From assembly GCF_000429125.1 (NCBI RefSeq), contig NZ_KE386850.1:231610-295609 (forward strand): a stretch of DNA of 64,000 bases, in the 5' to 3' direction. Source of the DNA: Aequorivita capsosiphonis DSM 23843 (GTDB taxonomy: Bacteria > Bacteroidota > Bacteroidia > Flavobacteriales > Flavobacteriaceae). The translations under genes and the position numbers were made by a program. Below, in pieces: positions 61,706-64,000 of the stretch. The notes beneath the pieces were generated by a model. The model did no database searches. It had not been told where the DNA came from and saw nothing but the letters and a program-made list of their open reading frames with translations. Within the stretch, counting starts at the first letter, position 1; each line of letters opens with the position of its first letter.

Positions 61706-63547
61706 ATGAAACAGCTTTACTTTTCCTTCCTATTTATTTTATTTTTAAATCCCCTAATCGCTCAAACCGATGCTATAGAGCAGTTACAAGCTCAGATAAA
61801 CGACGCTGTTTTCAAGAAACCTGATTCTGCAAAAGTGTATTTATTTAAACTTTTGGAACACGCATCCCAATTGCCTGATACAACTATTGCCAAAGCATAC
61901 AGTAAGTTGGGGATTACTTACAATCAACTTGCAGTTTATGACTCCGCCGCGTTCTATTTAAAAAAGGGAATAGGATTCACCGAAAAACATCCTCTTATTC
62001 AGGCTCAATTATATTCAAACCTTGCTATAAACTACCGCACCAATGCCCAGTATGACGAATCTATGGCGGCCTTGGAAACTGCCATGGGTATTTATAAAAA
62101 ATTGGATAATCTAAATGGAGAGGGTTTGGTATATGGCGAAATGGCTTCCAATTTTAGTTATATGCTCCAAAAGGAGAAAGCCATCAAATATCTGAAAAAG
62201 GCGATAGAAATATTTGAAAAGACCAAAGATCCGCGAATTCATATCCTGCAACAAAAACTGGCAAACATTTATTTTAATAACGGGAATTATGAATTTGCAG
62301 TTGATTTATACGAACAGGTTCTTCCCAAGTTCGCTGAGAATAAAGGGGCTGCATACTATTTTACGCTCTTGGCCTATGGGGAGAGCTTGGTGAAATTAGA
62401 TAAGATAGCGGAGGGGGAAAAGCGATTGCTTGAGGCCAAAAACGGGCTAACGCAAATAAATAACATGGAGTATATGCATGTAGCTATGGGGAAATTAGGG
62501 AAAATTTATAAAGTTACCCATAGACCCGAACTTGCTGCCAAAGCCTTTAGCGAATCCTTCAACTTTCTGCTACAGATGCAGTCCACCCGTTTTCTGGAAA
62601 TTGCAATTGAATATCTGGATTTCCTGAATCTTCAAGGCGATTATAATAAAGGACTGGCAATAATAGATAAAGTCCAGGTTGCCACGGATGATTTTCAACG
62701 TACTATGAATGCAGGGGATGAGATTAACTTTTTGATTGGAGCGCGTGAGACGTATAGAAACAAACAAAATTATAAAAAGGCCCTCGCTCTGTTTGACCGC
62801 ATCGATTTTTTACAGGATTCCCTACGTAGTTCCGAAGATAGGATAAAAATAAAGGAACTGGAGGAAACCTACCAAAACCAGATACAGCGCGAAAAGAATA
62901 TTGTACTGGCCCAGAACAATACGTTGCTTAAAGACAATAACCGTAGGCAAGGATATATTACCGTTCTCATTATTATTCTGGCAGTAGTATTGTTGTTTCT
63001 AGGTGCACTTATATACAAATATCAACGGAAAAAAATTAAGCTTCAAAAAAGCGAGTTTGCAAACCTAGAGAAATCGAACTCCGCACTAAAAGTAACGCAG
63101 GAGTTGGAGCACGAACTGATGCTGGAAAAAGAGGAACGCCTTGCCGATAAAGAGCGGGAATTGGTTAACATGGCCTTGGAAGTGGCAGATATTCAAAATA
63201 AAATCAGGGATTTGCTCGACTCCAGTAATAAGGAAGAAATATCAGAGCCACTGGCAACCAAAATTATCGGTATTGTGGATCAAAAAAATTATTGGAAACA
63301 TTTCAAGTCAAAATTTGTAGAAGTACAACCCGAGTTCAGTTATAGTCTTTCTGAAATGTTTCCCAAGCTTTCTGAGAACGACGTCGCTTTCTGTTGTCTT
63401 TTAAAGCTACAGCTTACCGACCAAGAAATCACCTCACTTTTAGGAATAAGTAAAAAGGCAGTTATTTCTGAAAAAGATAAGATCAAGGTGATAATGGGGC
63501 TTGAGGATGACAATGAAGGTTTTGAAAAGCTCATGTGCGATTTATAG
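61706..63547 (+). CDS. TPR membrane protein with C-terminal HTH domain
   Basis: A 613-residue regulator-like protein. The ATG 61706 is chosen because it opens a signal peptide (KQLYFSFLFILFLNPLIAQ); the track frame adds 33 unsupported residues. An exported TPR region follows (about 60-370: YSNLAINYRTNAQYDESMAALETAMGIYKKLDNLNGEG), then one membrane helix (about 400-422), a coiled coil (EKEERLADKERELVNMALEV), and a C-terminal HTH (LFPKLSENDVAFCCLLKLQL..EITSLLGISKKAV). Such one-component TPR-HTH proteins are common in flavobacteria; the HTH resembles LuxR-type domains. Confidence 0.82.
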   Translation: MKQLYFSFLFILFLNPLIAQTDAIEQLQAQINDAVFKKPDSAKVYLFKLLEHASQLPDTTIAKAYSKLGITYNQLAVYDSAAFYLKKGIGFTEKHPLIQAQLYSNLAINYRTNAQYDESMAALETAMGIYKKLDNLNGEGLVYGEMASNFSYMLQKEKAIKYLKKAIEIFEKTKDPRIHILQQKLANIYFNNGNYEFAVDLYEQVLPKFAENKGAAYYFTLLAYGESLVKLDKIAEGEKRLLEAKNGLTQINNMEYMHVAMGKLGKIYKVTHRPELAAKAFSESFNFLLQMQSTRFLEIAIEYLDFLNLQGDYNKGLAIIDKVQVATDDFQRTMNAGDEINFLIGARETYRNKQNYKKALALFDRIDFLQDSLRSSEDRIKIKELEETYQNQIQREKNIVLAQNNTLLKDNNRRQGYITVLIIILAVVLLFLGALIYKYQRKKIKLQKSEFANLEKSNSALKVTQELEHELMLEKEERLADKERELVNMALEVADIQNKIRDLLDSSNKEEISEPLATKIIGIVDQKNYWKHFKSKFVEVQPEFSYSLSEMFPKLSENDVAFCCLLKLQLTDQEITSLLGISKKAVISEKDKIKVIMGLEDDNEGFEKLMCDL

Positions 63548-63599
63548 AAAAAGCAGTGTCTTCCTAAAAAAGAAACACGTCTTCGCTACAGTTGCAGTT

Positions 63600-64000
63600 T
63601 TCAATTGGAGTAGCAATGAGAGTAGCAGGGAGCAGTGGCAGTTTTCAGTATAATAGTTTGGGCTTGAGAAGTCTTGCAATAATTTTTAATAAAGGCCTTT
63701 AGTCCTACGTCTTTATTTCAGTGGTAGTTTTCAGTAGAATAGTTTGGGCTTGAGAAATCTTGCAATTTCCTCGTTCCTCGTTCGTCGTTCGTCGCTCCTT
63801 GTTCGTATTTCCGCTTTCTAATTTCAAATTTCGTCCTACGTCTTCATTTCAGTAGCAGTTTTACGGTGCAAGCGTATTCGACCTTTGGCTTTAATCGAAA
63901 TGTGAGATGTTCAGTGCTCTCGTTGTTGGTTGTTCGTCGCTCGTCGTTCGTCGCTCCTTGTTCGAATTTCCCCTTTCTAATTTCAAATTTCGTCCTAGGC
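63600..64000. repeat. mixed word arrays with two longer direct repeats
   Basis: CAGT words at 63600-63640; AATAGTTTGGGCTTGAGAA(G/A)TCTTGCAAT twice (near 63651 and 63743); CGTTCGTCGCTCCTTGTTCG followed by TTTCCNCTTTCTAATTTCAA and ATTTCGTCCTA twice (near 63785 and 63949). No gene is present; the window ends inside the array. Confidence 0.8.

Overview
The window is AT-rich and densely coded, with no rRNA or tRNA gene, CRISPR array, transposase or phage gene that I can see. It comes from the phylum Bacteroidota, most likely the family Flavobacteriaceae. The evidence is a giant secreted protein with a type IX secretion sorting domain, a TonB-dependent receptor with a carboxypeptidase-regulatory N-terminus, an S46 dipeptidyl peptidase, many lipoproteins and short secreted proteins, weak Shine-Dalgarno sequences, and repeated TAnnTTTG promoter boxes of the Bacteroidota type just upstream of genes. 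The genus cannot be fixed from the sequence alone.

Layout. 1-8.1 kb: two tandem paralogous alpha/beta hydrolases (the first cut by the window edge), a DHA2-type drug exporter, a baeRF-type protein, a small membrane protein, an outer-membrane phospholipase A and a DUF808 membrane protein. 8.4-12.1 kb: a four-gene operon of secreted proteins without known function, closed by a strong terminator and preceded by a perfect palindrome. 12.3-20 kb: a small membrane protein and TonB receptor, an ABC-F ATPase, a flavodoxin-fold reductase, a broken DJ-1/PfpI lipoprotein gene, and DUF4251 and PH-domain proteins. 20.3-21.5 kb: an overlapping DUF3037 / HipA-like kinase pair. 22-34.6 kb: K+/H+ antiporter, esterase with TPR tail, YaaA, a uracil-DNA-glycosylase-like protein, an M3 peptidase, a DPP11-type peptidase, a lipoprotein esterase, a cyclase-family lipoprotein, a yeast-type cytosine deaminase and a Gre factor. 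35-39.6 kb: an ankyrin / DUF2271 / PepSY-flavoreductase operon probably linked to iron handling. 40-42.1 kb: a tight operon of two lipoprotein hydrolases (nuclease-like and CHAP) with two small membrane proteins. 43.3-45.8 kb: a two-component system with a tiny lipoprotein in front. 46-51.2 kb: small hydrophilic proteins, a flavodoxin and a MATE exporter, with much repeat DNA. 52-56.3 kb: a 1446-residue T9SS-secreted protein. 57-59.2 kb: a hipBA toxin-antitoxin operon with nested palindromic operators. 60-63.5 kb: a GH109-like oxidoreductase-fold glycosidase and a TPR/HTH regulator.

The most unusual aspect is the intergenic DNA. It holds several families of dispersed repeats and short degenerate word arrays: a 390-bp repeat in two copies whose hairpin is kept by G-U pairs, a 190-260-bp repeat in three copies plus a fragment, a 58-bp inverted-repeat element in three copies, a 105-bp tandem array, and a 20-bp palindrome that appears as an insertion in some copies of other repeats and is missing from others. 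Together with the two HipA-type kinase systems and the secreted four-gene operon, these are the best candidates for something not yet described.
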